64,000 bases of DNA from positions 1,338,038-1,402,037 of the forward strand of contig WBMV01004981.1 in assembly GCA_013396655.1 (NCBI GenBank), read 5' to 3'. The position numbers and the translations under genes are program-made. The stretch's first letter is position 1, and the number at the start of each line of letters is the position of its first letter. The notes under the pieces are model-generated. The model was not told where the DNA came from. It searched no databases and saw only the letters and a list, made by a program, of their open reading frames with translations. Below, piece after piece: positions 9,126 to 22,630 of this stretch. This stretch comes from Campylorhamphus procurvoides. Its lineage: Eukaryota > Chordata > Aves > Passeriformes > Dendrocolaptidae.

Positions 9126-12100
9126 GTCGCAAACAAAAAGTATGAACCCAACCTACTAAAAAGAAGAGAAATGTTCATGTTGGTTCATGGAAGAAGTGAA
9201 ACTGGTGTCCTTTTCTTCTTCTGGTCATTATATGGACAGGTAAAACATAAAGCACGTCATACAATCCACATCAGCATTAATGTTGGGATTTTCTAGAATA
9301 AGATTATTACAAAGTTGTTTGTTCCCAAGTGTTATATATGTGATAGGAAGATAGAAAATAAGAAATTGTTTACTTGTTTACTGTAAAAAAAAGTAATCTT
9401 GGATGTAGCAAATATAGAAAGCATACTTTCTTCTCTAGAGTCTTCACTCAAAGCATGCTGAAGTACATGGGCTTCATCCAGCTGCCTCCCAGCTTCACTG
9501 GAGGCAGGCAGTAAATTAAATTGACCAGACTAAGTCTTTCATGACTTCACTGTTGAGTTCAAGCCTTCCTGGGTAAAAGGCCAGTTCATGAAACCGCTTT
9601 GTTACCAGCCTGTTATCCTCTCCCTGTTTATCAGCATGACTAGTTATCTTAACAATAAGGAGTCTGTTGAACTTTCAGTTCCTACCATTGCTGGAAAGAC
9701 TCAAAGTACATAATCCTTTCATTTTTGCCTGCTGTATGTGTTAGTATGATTCCTTCAAACTTATGGATGTTTTGATTTTTTTTCTAGGCAAAGATGAGTT
9801 TAATAGTAGAGTTTCACCTCGGAGTGTAGATGCAATTAGTTTATTTTGGCTCACAGCACAGAAGGTTTAAGAAAAAAACAATAAATTAAAACTGGCAGGA
9901 TTCCTTCAGGCACTCTGATGTTTTTCTTCTTCTTTTTTTTTTTTCCTTTTTATGTTTAACAGAAGGTGGCAGTTGTAACATTTGCAAAATAATAACTACA
10001 ATAAGTTGACATTGTGATATGATTACTTATGTAAGTGCTTAGACATACAAATACCTAAGCACTAGTGTCATTATTGAGAGTCACGGCAATTATTCCAGCC
10101 AAGTTAATAAAAGATCATTACTATAACTATCTACACAGGACTGAACATGATGGGGAATCTGGGATATGAAAAGACTAACAATAAAAAAAGCACACTCAAA
10201 GTTTATTCTTAGTGTATTTGTGCAGATGTGCTTATTCTAACAAGAAATCAGAAATAATTCAGTGGATACTTGATCTGTAGAGGTATTTAGAGATAAAATT
10301 ATACAAGAAAATGTCACTTTTCATATCTTTGTATTTCACTCCCCTATTTTCTCTAATGAGGAATCTAAGCACAGTTAATTTAAGCATGATTTCTCTCTAG
10401 TTTACATGCTCCTGGATCCTAACATAAGGATGTAAATAGCTGGGTGTGAACTTGCTAGGTATTATATTCAGCTGACACAAACAACCCAACCAGATAGTTC
10501 TGTGTAGATAACAAACTCATTTCTGCATTGGTTGGGAATCAGGGCTCAGGTGATTGTTGTTCTTTAATGATTATTTATTTAAATTGGTCTAATTCAAATA
10601 CAGACTTAGTCCCAGGCTATGACTGGCTGAAGAAAATTCACAAGATGGACAAAACACTGGGGCAAGAGTTCATTCCCTTTCCCTGTTTCACCTCAAATCT
10701 CCCAGACAGGACTTTTCCATGTTGCTCCTCTATCGTTCCTTCTTTTCATCCAGAAAAAGCTTGCAAAAACAAGTCTTGCTGAGTTATGCAAGGGCCAACA
10801 AATCTCAGTCCTGGCAGGTAGGAGGGGAGGTAAATAACAAAATGAATTTCAAAGTGATATCAGTGGGCATGCCTCATTGAATGGGCCTGCCTCCAACCTA
10901 CCCATAGGAATTTTAGACTGTATCTCTCCAGGCTCTTCAGTGCAAAGAAAGCAGCTGTCCCTGAGTTAACCAGGAACAATTGTATCCAACATCTGCTAAA
11001 ACTAGTATTTCCTACTGAAGCCTAGAACTCCGTCCAGTACTGTCTGATGTAAGCACTCTGCAAGCCCCTCATCGAACTCATCGGACAGCCAAACACTGCA
11101 CCAGTGAGGTTTCTGATGGAATGTAAGGATAGTGTATATGAGACAGACTGCAATGTCACCCAATGTCACTGCAAGTGTTTTCAACCTCCTTTCAAAAGGA
11201 AGATCAGACTCTAGACAGAGCAGCACCAAGACTGAAACTGGCAGCTCATTTTTTGAAAACCACCAATGGCAGAAAAGGATCTAATGCATCCCAGAAGGAT
11301 GTCCATACTCTAATTTGAGGACACGTACACATTCCTGGACCTTTCTTTGATGCAGAACCCATCTCTTCCTCTGCATCAGCTGTGGTCAGATTTGTTGACT
11401 GATCCAGCTAAAACCCAACCATCTCCCAAAGAAAGAAAACATTAGTTTTCACCAGTCACGCAAACACACATTTGATTGATAACAGTGATGAACAAGGGGC
11501 AGGAGAAAGGTGAATGAAAAGAGAAACGGTGGACTTTCCATGTCAACACAACACAGTCTGAGATCCACGTAACACACTTGTGAAACCTCATCCTATGTGC
11601 CAATTGCTGAAATTCACACAAGGAAGGCATCACGTGTACTCCCTCGGGGAGGGTAATGCTGGGATGGAATCAAAATTATTCTAAAGTTAAATTCTCCATT
11701 GAGGCAGAAACACCACCAACACCAGCTCACAAAGCTGCTTGCCATCCTCTGCGGGCTGGCTGATCACAGTTTCACAGCTGCTATACTGGGAGGAAGGGAG
11801 CCTTACCTCTTTTGCTCTGCAGCCAGCAAAGACTATTTCAAAATCAGATGGACTTGACATAGATCTGTCTTCACTGGCAGTTGGTTTGTATACTATGTTT
11901 ACTTATGACAATGGAGTATCAGAGAAAGACGTTTGAAGCTTGTTTATCAGTAATTGTCAATGTCTAAGGCCATCACAGAGCAGACTGTAACAGGCTTTCT
12001 CAGTCAATGGGATCTGACCCAGAGCATCAACAAGGCATGAATGGAGCCGAAAGCTTTCCTTTTATGTCTGGAAACAATGAAGAAAAATCCATGTATGACT

Positions 12101-15100
12101 TCTACTTGCATCCCAGTCCTAACCAGAATTTCTCCCACCCAGCAGACTGGCAGGGGAGGTTCCACTGCAGTAGGATCACTAGCCAGGAGAGGCAGTGGTG
12201 GCACAGATGGAAGGTCCAGGGAAACTCTTTTTGCTTGCTCCTTGCACTCTCACTCTGCTAGCTCAGGAGTCTCTGGTGACCGGTTGGTTTTGAGACTAGA
12301 TATGCAGGAACAGATGGGAGCAAGGCAGGTGAAGCTCCCCTAATGTCATTCTTCACCTTCCTCACAAACAGATCTCCAAAGCTCCAAGTCACATGGTAGT
12401 CACACCCAAACTCGTGATGTGCAGCTTCCCACACCTCTCTCCCCATGAATTCCTCAAGGCTCTTCAAAGTCATCTGATCCATGAGTACTTCTGAGCTTTT
12501 GGCTCCTCCTAACTCTCTAGACAGCTCTCCAGGATTAGGGAAGCACAGCAGAGAGGAGCACGCTTACCCACACGATTGAAACCTGTTGCAGAAAAATTGC
12601 TATAGCTTTATTTGTCTTAATGATTAAGTTTCATTAATAGCCTATGTGTCTGAAGAATTCAACCAGATCCCTGCTAAGCTGGCAAATTTCTGTGGAGAAA
12701 TCCCTGGCACCACATTTATTTATCTTAGTTGACAATTTGTTACATTGTCTCTGTCATTGATGAAACCACAAATAGTGTGCCAAGATCATTTGCCTCAATA
12801 AAAATGACAACAAATTTAAGAAGCACAGATATGTAAGCTGCACTACAATCTTTATCAGTGACACCCAAAACCAAACTGGAACCATCAGCTTTCAAGGACA
12901 GACTATTAAAATAGGTTCTCCACTTCAACCAGCTAAACCTGTCCATAATATGTATTTGTGTCCATGAAGAAATTGCTTTGATCTTAAACATACCCTTTCA
13001 AGAAATAAGGAATATAGGAAAAAAAATTGCTATGTATGCATATAGGACATTAAGATAGCATAAGCAAAGGTACAAAATATAGGTTTCTGAAATTTGTGCA
13101 GGTGCTCAAGTGAAATGACTTGATTTCACTGCTGTTTTAATCCTTCACCTTCAATGTGAAACTCCACAGGAGTTGCTTCTAGAAAATGAATGAGGACTTC
13201 TACGTGAAGGTTTAATGCAAAGTAGTTTATGTGCATTAATTTTACAGTCCCACATAATTCAAGACACTTTTCTCAACTGTCCCCAGTTAGACAAAGCACA
13301 CGTATTTACTCTTGATTGAAGTTACAGCTGTCCTTCCTGTCTCTCTCAGATGTGGCTCAACACAAGAATTATTTCAGTGCCTGTATCTTGCAGCAGCCAT
13401 GGAGCAATGGCCAGGGACTGAAGCAGAGCACCTGATCAGCCTCTCCAGAGAGATGGAGCGTGCCATCATGTAACTTTGCTGTCAGTGATCTCCATAGTAG
13501 TTTGCAGATGATGGTCTTTATTGATGTTGAATAATGTTTAGTTCTTCAAAATAATTGTCATATACTATGTCAATTATGTAAAAATACTCATTCTACATCT
13601 CTGATGGCACTCACTTGGCTCTCACATCTTAGACTATACACTATTCTGAGTTACGCTCCTTATGTTGTACATTGGCTGAAACGTCATTGAAGCTATGGGT
13701 ATAACTACTACCTTCTTCTGACACAGCTGTAAGGAGCAGTTATTCTGTTTTATGAAATGAGTGACCTTCTCCCCAGACAAAAACATATGTTGCTGTTCAA
13801 ACCCACAGTACACACATGGATGGTGCAGGCTGAATGGTGTAGGAGAGGAGTTGGGCTGACTACTGTTTTAAATGTAGCAGTATGTGTATGCATGTCCCTG
13901 TGTGTGGAAGAGGGAAAGAAAAGCCCAGAAAGAATAAATACAGAAAAATGAGATAGAACCCGAACAAAATAATAAGACTGTGACCATGAGAAAAAAAATA
14001 GAAAGGAAGTCTTTGAGCTGAATACTTGAATCTTCTTGAGCCTAGGAAACTGGGATTTCGTAAAGTCTTTGTAAATAAAAAGGTTTTTTCAGAGAGTTCT
14101 GTTTCCACTTGAAATTTTTCTTTCTAAAGGAAAAAAAAAATCCCAAGACCCTGAACTCCAATTAAGTGTTCAAGACAAAAGGTATGAGACAAATCCCTAC
14201 TGACTTGAAATCAGGAGAATTGCACAAGATATAAACTAGACTAGAATCTGCCTCCCATGTTCAATATTCATTTCTCCTACCTCTAACATGAACATGTAAG
14301 CATATGGAGAAAAAAAAAGAAAGGGATAAGGAGTGGAAAGAGAGCATTTAAATCTTATCATTCCTCATTATGTGCTCAGTATACAAAATTATAATTTAAT
14401 AATGCTTATTTCTTGACATAGTAATTAGATTAGTTTCTTTATTCAAATGAAGTAACAGTGATAAGCAATAATTCAGGGGGTTTGATTTGATGACAGACTA
14501 TATGATTTTGGCTATATAGATTCTTGTGCTATTCATAAGCCTGTTTAGCTTTGCACTTGTGTTGTAGAAGGATAGAATTATAGCTTTGCAGTAGATTAGA
14601 TTTCTTTGTATTATTCTATTTATATATATATATGTATGTATATGGTTGCTCTATTACAGATTTTCTTCATGCTATCTTATAAACTGATCGGGATATGTCT
14701 CCTTTTCTACTGTGTGCCTAAGTGCCCACCACAGTATGGATTTAAAAGCAAGACTAAATACCCAATATCCCAGGCTTAGAAAAGCCTTGGTGCTCTGTTG
14801 CTGCCTATAGTACCTACCTACATTCAGCTTATACAGAAAATGCAGTGAGACATGGATTGTTGAGAAATGGCCATTATTTTCCATGATTAAACTTTACCCA
14901 TTTCTGGTTCTCTTTGCCAGGTTTGAGCTTGGCTGAGGAGATCTTCTGATGGCACTCTTATGTTCTTAATACAATATACTGTGTAATACCTAAGTATGTT
15001 CTTAGCTTAGCTGGCATTTTTGTTTGCGTTAGGGCTCTGTGCCTTTGTGTCCTAAAATATACATACATAATCTTTGTGTTTGCTCTGTGACTTGAAACAA

Positions 15101-16585
15101 CTAACATGCTATTATTTCCTTTGAGAGACCTAATAAGTAAGGGAAAAACTGAATATTTCACTCAGATATAAAATGTTCTTCAAGTGATAATGCATCTTAA
15201 CATAAAGCAGATTCTAATATGGGTCTTTTCTTACACAGTATTTGTTGAATTTGGTACTTATGTAAGTAGGACTCAAGAAATGGACTAAATCCAAGAATAG
15301 TGTGGGCAAGTGCTGTGCACGATTTCCCTCTCATTTTCTCCCAGTCCCCCTTAATCTCACATTGTTACTGTTTTTGCACGGTATCTCCTTACAGCAGAAA
15401 TGTAGTGTTTTTATTGTGTGGACAAACATTTGCTGAATTCTGAGATGAAACCTCCAGATTTTTTTTCCTGTGCAGGGACTGAACTGGGGTTTTTACAGGT
15501 GAGAAGCTGGTGCTCTGATACAGCTGAACAGAGGGTGAAGAAGTAAAGCATCAGACCTTGTTGCCACTTTTTACTTGCCTCTGTACCCAGAAATTACATA
15601 TTTTGGCCCATTTATAAAGAATCTGGCAAAAGACATTTGTTAATAGGGATAGAGTTTAAACAAAGGCTTTACAGGGATATAGCTGGTATTCTTAGCCTGT
15701 CTGGGGGGACTCAGTTAAATGAGAGTGGCCTTTTGCAATCATCTAACTGGAAATTAAATATGAATCCCATGATCTCTGAATTCACATGCCCCAACTGTAT
15801 TCCTCCAAATAGCCTTTCAAACTAATTTTGCACATTTTGTATATATTTATAATAAAAATGTAAATGAAAGAATCAACACCTGGTAGCTTTACTTCATAGT
15901 ACTTCACTTGAAGCGTACAGGCAGAGAGTAAACACTGGAGAAAAAAAGGTATTAGTAGCTCTAGGAAGCATAGAGTGTTTAATATCCAGATTAAATATTG
16001 GTGGAGCTTGAGCTCTTTTTCTGTCAGTCTATCACCTGCTGTTGTAAAAGACTCCTGTCACATGTCTCCTGACCAATTATGTCTGCAGTAGCTTGGGAAG
16101 AATCCTCTAACCGGCTGCTCACGGTGCTGTGGGCTATGAACAGGAGACTGCCCTGAATTATTCTCAGGATAAACCCTTTATGGGTTTTAAAAACAATTAA
16201 CTTATCTATTTTCTACTAGTCCGAAAGCTTTATGGGTAGCACAAGTGGAAATTTATTTTAACCTCAAATCCAATGTATAATTTTTGTGAAACTGGAAGTA
16301 GGGAACCAGTGTGATTGGAAGATACATTTCAATTAATTCTTCCTCCAACGCTTTATCTCCTCAGCATCAGAACCTTTTATAGTGTTAAAATTAACAATTA
16401 TGCAGCTGATGGCTGGCTGAAACCACAGGGGATCTGGAAAGGGCCTCAGATAACACAACATGTATAAATCATTCAGGAGAACAATTCATGAAAGAAAAGT
16501 TATCTGTGTTTTGGATGACATTGGAAGAACTAAATAGGAGTCAATTTGAGGAAGGGACATTTTGCTCCATTGTCCGGCCTGCCTT

Positions 16586-16616
16586 TTTTTCTTTCTTTCT
16601 TTTTTTTTTTTTTTAT
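16586..16616 (+). repeat. T-rich tract
   Basis: A run of about 17 T residues is preceded by TTTC units. It may be the remains of an A-tail read from the other strand, but no element flanks it. Confidence 0.6.
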
Positions 16617-17685
16617 TGTGTTGTAATATACATTTTCAAAATTAATTAACCATTAACAGCAAGATAAATGTTTCTTCTTGTGTAAGGGAAATGCTGGCCT
16701 CGGTGGTGAAAGATTATTTCACATGAGCAGCACTCTTCAAGAAAGCTGTTGCCAGATAAGGTGGCGACTGTACTTTGAAGAGGAACAATGAGAAGTGACA
16801 GACAAGACCGTGTTTACCAAACTGAATAGAGGACTCGCAGGTTTCCACTCACCGCTCGGTTACCTAAGCCCAGGGAATCAAGGCTGGAGTGCTGTTTCAC
16901 CAACCCGGATCAGTAACAAAGTGGTAACTACTTCAGAATATAATAACATGCTGTGAAATCTTACTCCAGGTGGTAACGAATAAAATTTTCTTAATTTAAT
17001 TTTTATGAAATGTTGAAAAAATTGGTTTGTTGGAACAGCTCTTGTGTTTATGCATTTGGCAACTGTGGAGGATTTTTGTCCCGTGCTTTTTTTTTACAAG
17101 GTTCACGCTTTTGATTACAGGTTGGGGTGTGAACACAGCATGACTTGAATGTGAAATCCTTCTACTTCAACCAGGGCAGAAACGTAGAAATAGGAAGATG
17201 CTTTTGTTCTGCGACTTAGAGAAGATCTAAATTTGGCAGCTGTGCTGTACACAGAATGGCATGGGACTCGTGTGTACAGTGCTCTGAACCACAGCCCTGA
17301 AAGTACCTAACTCCTGAAGCATCATACCAACCCACCTCAACCACAAAAAGGCCACTGGAAATAGGAATCTTGTTTTTTCTCTAATGCTGAAGAGCTGGCA
17401 GAGTTGGTACCTTGCGTATAGTGTAGGACAAGGCACTCTTGCTAAACTGCTTGTGACCTTTGATAAGGTGCTTAATTTTTATTACTTTTATGCTGTGTCT
17501 GTGTTGCTACAGTCCTGAACTCTGATATTTGTAGAGCTGAGGTCTAGAACAATCCCACTGTCTGTTTACAGCATCTGCAGCTTCTTTGTCAATGTGAACA
17601 GTGCAGATCAGCACTGCCAGGTGAGAGTCCAAAGAAGTTCAGCAGGAAAAAGGAACAAGAACAGAATGTGAATGTTTTGTGGGTA

Positions 17686-17706
17686 TATATGTGTGTGTGT
17701 GTGTGT
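17686..17706 (+). repeat. (TG)n microsatellite
   Basis: A short TA run followed by about eight TG units. A simple dinucleotide repeat. Confidence 0.75.
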
Positions 17707-18480
17707 ACAATGGGATTGTTTCTTCATTCTGCCACAGATTTATATCAAGTGGATTTACGTTAGAAAATAGCATTAAGCAAAATTTGTGACACAAAAATGG
17801 CAAACAGACTACACATGTAAACATACCTATGGAATGCATAGAGAAAAGCTCCTGTATAAAAAGAGCCACTAGATATAATATTTATTTTAATATACATATA
17901 TGAAAATGAGAGTGTAAGGTTTCAGTGTATGCATATTCAGCTGTTATTTATCTATTCATATCTTTTATAATACATATTATTTTTATTTTTCTCATCTGCA
18001 GTTCTTTTTACATTCAAACTCTTTGCATCTTCGGGTTCTAGCTACAATATTAATTGGATGAAGCTACATAAGAAATTTCTAATTCTTATTACATGGAAGT
18101 TTGTATCCATGAGTATATTCTACAAGAACATACAAGCATCTTTTTTTTCATTCAAATCCAAATCTATCAATACAAATGTTATTGAACACATGTGAGGAAA
18201 ATATTTCTTCAAATCACAGGTTTTTGTTAGCTGTCAAAAACACATTTCCTAATATGTGTGGGGAGAAATCTTTGTGCAAATTTTGACATATGTGTGGTGG
18301 CTGCAGAGTATATTTTCTCTTTATGACAATAAGCAGGTTAGATTAATCTAGAAGCGTTACAGAAGTAATACAGATCTTTGTTATGTATGTTATCTAGATG
18401 ATCTTTAGAGAGGCCTTAGAAAATGTACCTTATCAGGTACATTAAGTAATGAGGTATTAATAGTGCTGAACAGGGCAAGG

Positions 18481-18481
18481 G

Positions 18482-18516
<35 letters not shown>

Positions 18517-18544
18517 AGACACACAGACACACACACACACCCAC
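18481..18544 (+). repeat. (CA)n compound microsatellite
   Basis: About 64 bases of CA repeat in two main blocks separated by CGCACACAGAGACACACAGA-type interruptions. A typical polymorphic vertebrate dinucleotide repeat. The cysteine/valine-rich minus-strand frame across it is a repeat artefact. Confidence 0.9.
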
Positions 18545-21179
18545 AGAGGTATGTGCAACATTTGGCAAAGTCCCTTTTCTCCTGATGGCTGCAAAAGTGG
18601 AAGGTTGAGATCCTTTGTTGTGTCTATCTGTGCCAGAAATAAAGGGTGGATCAGGGGCCAGCTGACCAAGGTTTACCCCAAGAAAAAATTCTTCTGTATT
18701 TGGGGAAGATTTTTAGTAACTGTGACTTATTTTGTTCTGTTCAGTATATCTGGGTCCATTTTTTTTCTTTGTAAACTTTAGGAAACTGAGCTTTGAAGGG
18801 ACATTTCTTGACTTTGACTTACATCATTAAATTTCATAAGTGGTGAAATTAGTTTTGCCATTCTTTTGGTTTTTTGGGGCTTTTTTTTGGCTCAGCAGTC
18901 CTGGAAAAGGTAACAGTCTTTGATCATGTAGAGATAAAGAAATGTGGTTTGACAGGCAAGGGCACTGGCAGTACAATTCTTGTTGAGGAATTTAAACCAG
19001 TAATATCCCTCGCAATCTTGCCGTTTTCCTCTGCTAGGAGTTAGCCCATATGGAGCAGGGATGGTTGAAGGAGTCTTGTGTCAGCTTCTCACCTTTGGCA
19101 GTTTCAAGCCTGATGTTTTAACTTAAAATCTAACTGGTGGATGTTCATCACTCTAGGTCAAGCTGAAGTTGACATAGTTGCTTTCAGTGTCTGCTTGGTA
19201 GATGTAATCCACAAGCAGAAGTACGGTCAAACTGCTGGCACCATTACTAAATACCAGACAAACCATCCATCAGACTCTTGAACTCCACCACGTTTCTTGA
19301 AGTGCAGTCTTTGCTCTAAGACTGTCCTCTCTTCAGCAACAAACAATGCTTAGATCTTTCTATCTAGTTTCTTCACTATAAACTGTGAGGATAAAGAATA
19401 TTCACGTAGTTTTGTAAGGAATGATTAATAAGCAGAGGCAAAAATTCATCCCTCATAAGGCTCATAAGCACAAAGGCACAGGATATTGCTGTCCTTCAGG
19501 TTTCTCTGCATGAATCTTGTCATGTTCTTGGTGCTGGTTGTTTTCTACACAGGAGAAGGAAAGCGTGAAACTAGCCCATAGTTTTTGCAAACTAGCAGAA
19601 TAATCCATATCTGTAGTATCTTTAGAAAGCAGAATACATATCCAGAGCGCTCAGAGAAAGAACTGTTAGTCTACTTGCCGGTATTTCCACCCACTCCCAT
19701 GACACTTGTCCTCCTGCTGGAAAGTGGCCCAGCTTCAAAAGGAAGGATTGAGCTTAAATAATGTGGGGCATGTTACTCTAAATAGCATTGGAGTCAAACA
19801 CAGTATGCATTACTGGGTAATTTAACTTTCTCTACGTGTCTTCTTTTTGAATACAGTTCACAAAGAGATGGTGAGATTTAATTTAATCAATTCAAATGAT
19901 TTCTTCCAGCATTTTCAAACACCTGCCTCAAATCAGAGACTCTTGAAGATGCTTCCTTAAAATAGGACAGATTTTCATGAGTTGGCATTTTCCAACTAAT
20001 GCAAGAAAAATCCTGACCATTTCTGGTGAGAAATTTCCTTTCTTAACTTGTGTGTGATGCTCTGTCCTCATGATACTGCAATGACATAGTGCTGGGCACA
20101 GACTACCCATGCCTCTGCACTGTCACACAGAATGTGCCACATTGCAGTTTAATCACTAACCTGGTGAAGGAAACAGGTGTGTTGATTGGTATGTATTAGT
20201 TGCACACTGTTGTAAAGCTGTAAAACCCCATACGAAGAAAAAGCATTTGCATGATGTCTTCTTAGAGAAAGTAGTGTTATAAATCATGCCATAAAGAGAA
20301 GAAAAACCTTCTAATTGCATACTCTGTCTTCAAAAGTGATGAATTTCAGAACAATCTGCATATCAGGTATCTTGTCAGTATTTTAGTGCTAAAAGATTTC
20401 TGTTGACATATATCCAGCTTCTGTTACCTGTTTTTGACACACCACATAGTTATTTTCTTTTTAATCTCTGAAGAACAGAAATATTGTGAGCTCTTTGCTG
20501 GTGCCAGTATGGATAAAAGCCATCCCTAAAGAGAGGTATATTGCAATTGGCAAGATATAAATCACATACTGTATAAATATAGAGGTGTTTGTGTGTCAGG
20601 ATGTTGGCAAGCAGTTTGTGAGAAAAACTACTCTGTTGGATGCTGAAAGCATCTTTCAGATCTGCCATTTATGACTCCTCTTTTCTTGCTGCTTTTGTGT
20701 CCATCTTTGAATTGTCTTTAGAGGTATATGTGATTGCCTGTCCAGATATTATACAGAAGTGCCTTGAGAGAGAAAAGGGAGTTCTTGCCATGTTCCTAGT
20801 GAGAATTACACTGTTAGGAATTTGTTTCAGGGTTTGTTTGGTTTTGTTTTGTTTAGTTTTTTTCCAATCACTCTATTCATTCACTAATGTCAGCACTTAT
20901 TTATTTGTACAGGAGCTTTTTTCTCTACCAACATTGTGTGGCTTGCAACTGCCTTGCTGTCTCTTCGAAGCACAGTAGTTATCCCTTTCCAAACAACAGC
21001 TTCAAATAGCTGTTCCTTGGCCGCCTGCTTGGTATGAGGGTTGTTCCTGCTGTGCAATCCACACTGTGGAAAGCTCCAGACAACTTTACCTTCTTCAAGA
21101 ATCCTTCATCCTCCCTACTTGAGAGTGCAGCTGACAAAGGCAGCCAACAGGCACAGCACTTTGGGTAGTTCCGTGTACA

Positions 21180-22077
21180 GAAGAGTGCAGGAAACAGGAC
21201 CAGAAATGATGCTTGGCAGTAGTGGCACCCCAGGAAATGGCAGTCACCACCTCCTGGAGCAGCTACCCTGGTCTATCAGGGGCCTCAACACAGACTGAGC
21301 TCCCAAAGGAGGACACAGCTGGCTGGGTCTGGGGCTGACAGGATGCCTGGGACTCCTCACTGATGCTGGGACAGAAGGAGGTGAACTTCCTCTCTGTCCT
21401 TGGACAGGGGGGCACTGGTAGAGGTTCTGTGTCATCAAGTGAAGGAGCTGCAGTAGATCAGCAATTTGGGCAGAATTTGAGATAGCAAAAGCAATAAGCT
21501 GGGATACTCTTTCTGGGAAATTGGTGTGATAAGGTGCGTCTTTCAAGTACTTGTACAGTATGGGGGGCAAAGAGGAGGAGTTTGAGATCTGTGTGTAGTT
21601 GCAGGACTATGACCTCACTGGGGTCACAGAGAGACATGGTGGTGCAAGAGATAGCTTGCACTGCTGTAGTGATGAAATAAATGGATATATGCTCTTTCAG
21701 AGGACAAGACAAGAAGGCAAGGAGAGGAAGCTGCCTATTATTTGAGAGAGCAGCAGGAATGCACAGAGCTTTGCCTGGGGGTGGATGGTGAGCAGCTGGG
21801 TAACTTATCAGTCACAACCAGATAGCAGACCAAGATAAGTTTCATTGTGATGGGTGTCTGCTACAGACCACCTGAACAGGAAAGAAGGAAAAATAGATGA
21901 GGTGCTTTCTTCAGATAATTGGAAGCAGACTCACTTTTCACAGAATGGTCAGATGCCTTTTGGTGTTCAACAAGAGGAGGTGCAAAGTCCTGCACCTGGA
22001 AAGAAACTGCACCAGGGACAGGCTGGAAAACAGCTTTGCAGAAGAAGTCCTGGGAGTCCTGGTGATCACTAAGGGGA
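21180..22077 (+). mobile_element. CR1 LINE, 5' part of a longer copy with internal deletion
   Basis: This is the upstream half of the longest CR1 in the window; the left border is approximate. It includes the 5' region (for example ggaggacacagctggctggg) and a decayed endonuclease region. Translation at 21847 gives VMGVCYRPPEQE, matching the conserved VCYRPP motif of the CR1 ORF2 endonuclease. About 80 bp later (near 21960) it jumps directly to the much later 'ttcaacaagaggaggtgcaa' segment near the C-terminal end of ORF2. Most of the reverse transcriptase, including its catalytic core, is therefore missing. The element is interrupted at 22077 by an LTR and resumes at 22631. Stops and frameshifts throughout show it is dead. 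Confidence 0.8.
22073..22077 (+). repeat. Target-site duplication, left copy
   Basis: GGGGA lies immediately before the TG of the inserted LTR. The right copy is AGGGA at 22631-22635, matching at four of five positions. A 5-bp duplication is usual for ERVL-type integrations. Confidence 0.6.
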
Positions 22078-22630
22078 TGTATTTGGTCTGGCTGAGATGG
22101 AGTTCATTTCTCCATAGCAACCCTCACAGTGCTGTGCTTTGCATCGGTAGCTAGAAAGGTGTTGATAACATATCAATGTTTTGGGTACTGTGTCTCAACA
22201 TTCCTTCCTGCCTCCTAATCAAGTGCAAGATCCTGGGAGAGGACACAAACGGGCCAGCTGACCCAAACTAACCAAAGGGATATTTCATACCCTATGACAT
22301 CAGGTCAGATATAAAAGCTGAGGAAAGGAGGAGGAAGTGGGGGTATTTGTTATTATAACATCTGCCTGCTGAGAAACTGCTATGTGTGCTGAAGCCCTGC
22401 TTCCCAGGAAGTGGCTGAACATCATTTGCTAATGGGAAGTAGAGAATAAACCTTGTTATTCTCCTCTTCGCTTGTGACCCTGAAAACTTTCACTTTTGCT
22501 TTAGTAAACTGCCTTATCTCAACCTACAAGTGATTTTCCATCTTATTCTCTCTCCCCTGTCCCACTGAGAAAGGGAGTGATAGAGTGTCTTGGTGGGCAC
22601 CTGGCCTCCAGCCAAGGTCTAGTCACTACA
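22078..22630 (+). mobile_element. Solo LTR of an avian ERVL-type endogenous retrovirus
   Basis: A 553-bp LTR starts TGTA and ends TACA, flanked by a near-perfect 5-bp duplication. Diagnostic segments are 'ggtctggctgagatggagtt', 'agctgacccaaactaaccaa', 'cttcccaggaagtggctgaa' and 'tgggaagtagagaataaacc', as in avian class III (ERVL) LTRs. It carries a TATA box (TATAAAA, 22310-22316) and a polyadenylation signal (AATAAA, 22445-22450). No internal retroviral genes are present, so it is the product of recombination between two LTRs. It sits inside a CR1 copy and is therefore younger than that copy. It could still act as a promoter or enhancer, but there is no evidence that it does. Confidence 0.88.

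Larger units (their letters stand above)
9126..21179. other. Unique AT-rich DNA without recognised genes
   Basis: Twelve kilobases with no recognised exon or RNA gene. It holds only simple-sequence tracts: T-rich at 9918-9955 and 16586-16616, TA at 14619-14642, GT at 17686-17706 and the CA array at 18481-18544. The stretch around 16690-16990 has more CpG and less repetitive texture than its surroundings and could be conserved, but this was not tested. All frames over 80 codons here lack recognisable domains. Confidence 0.6.
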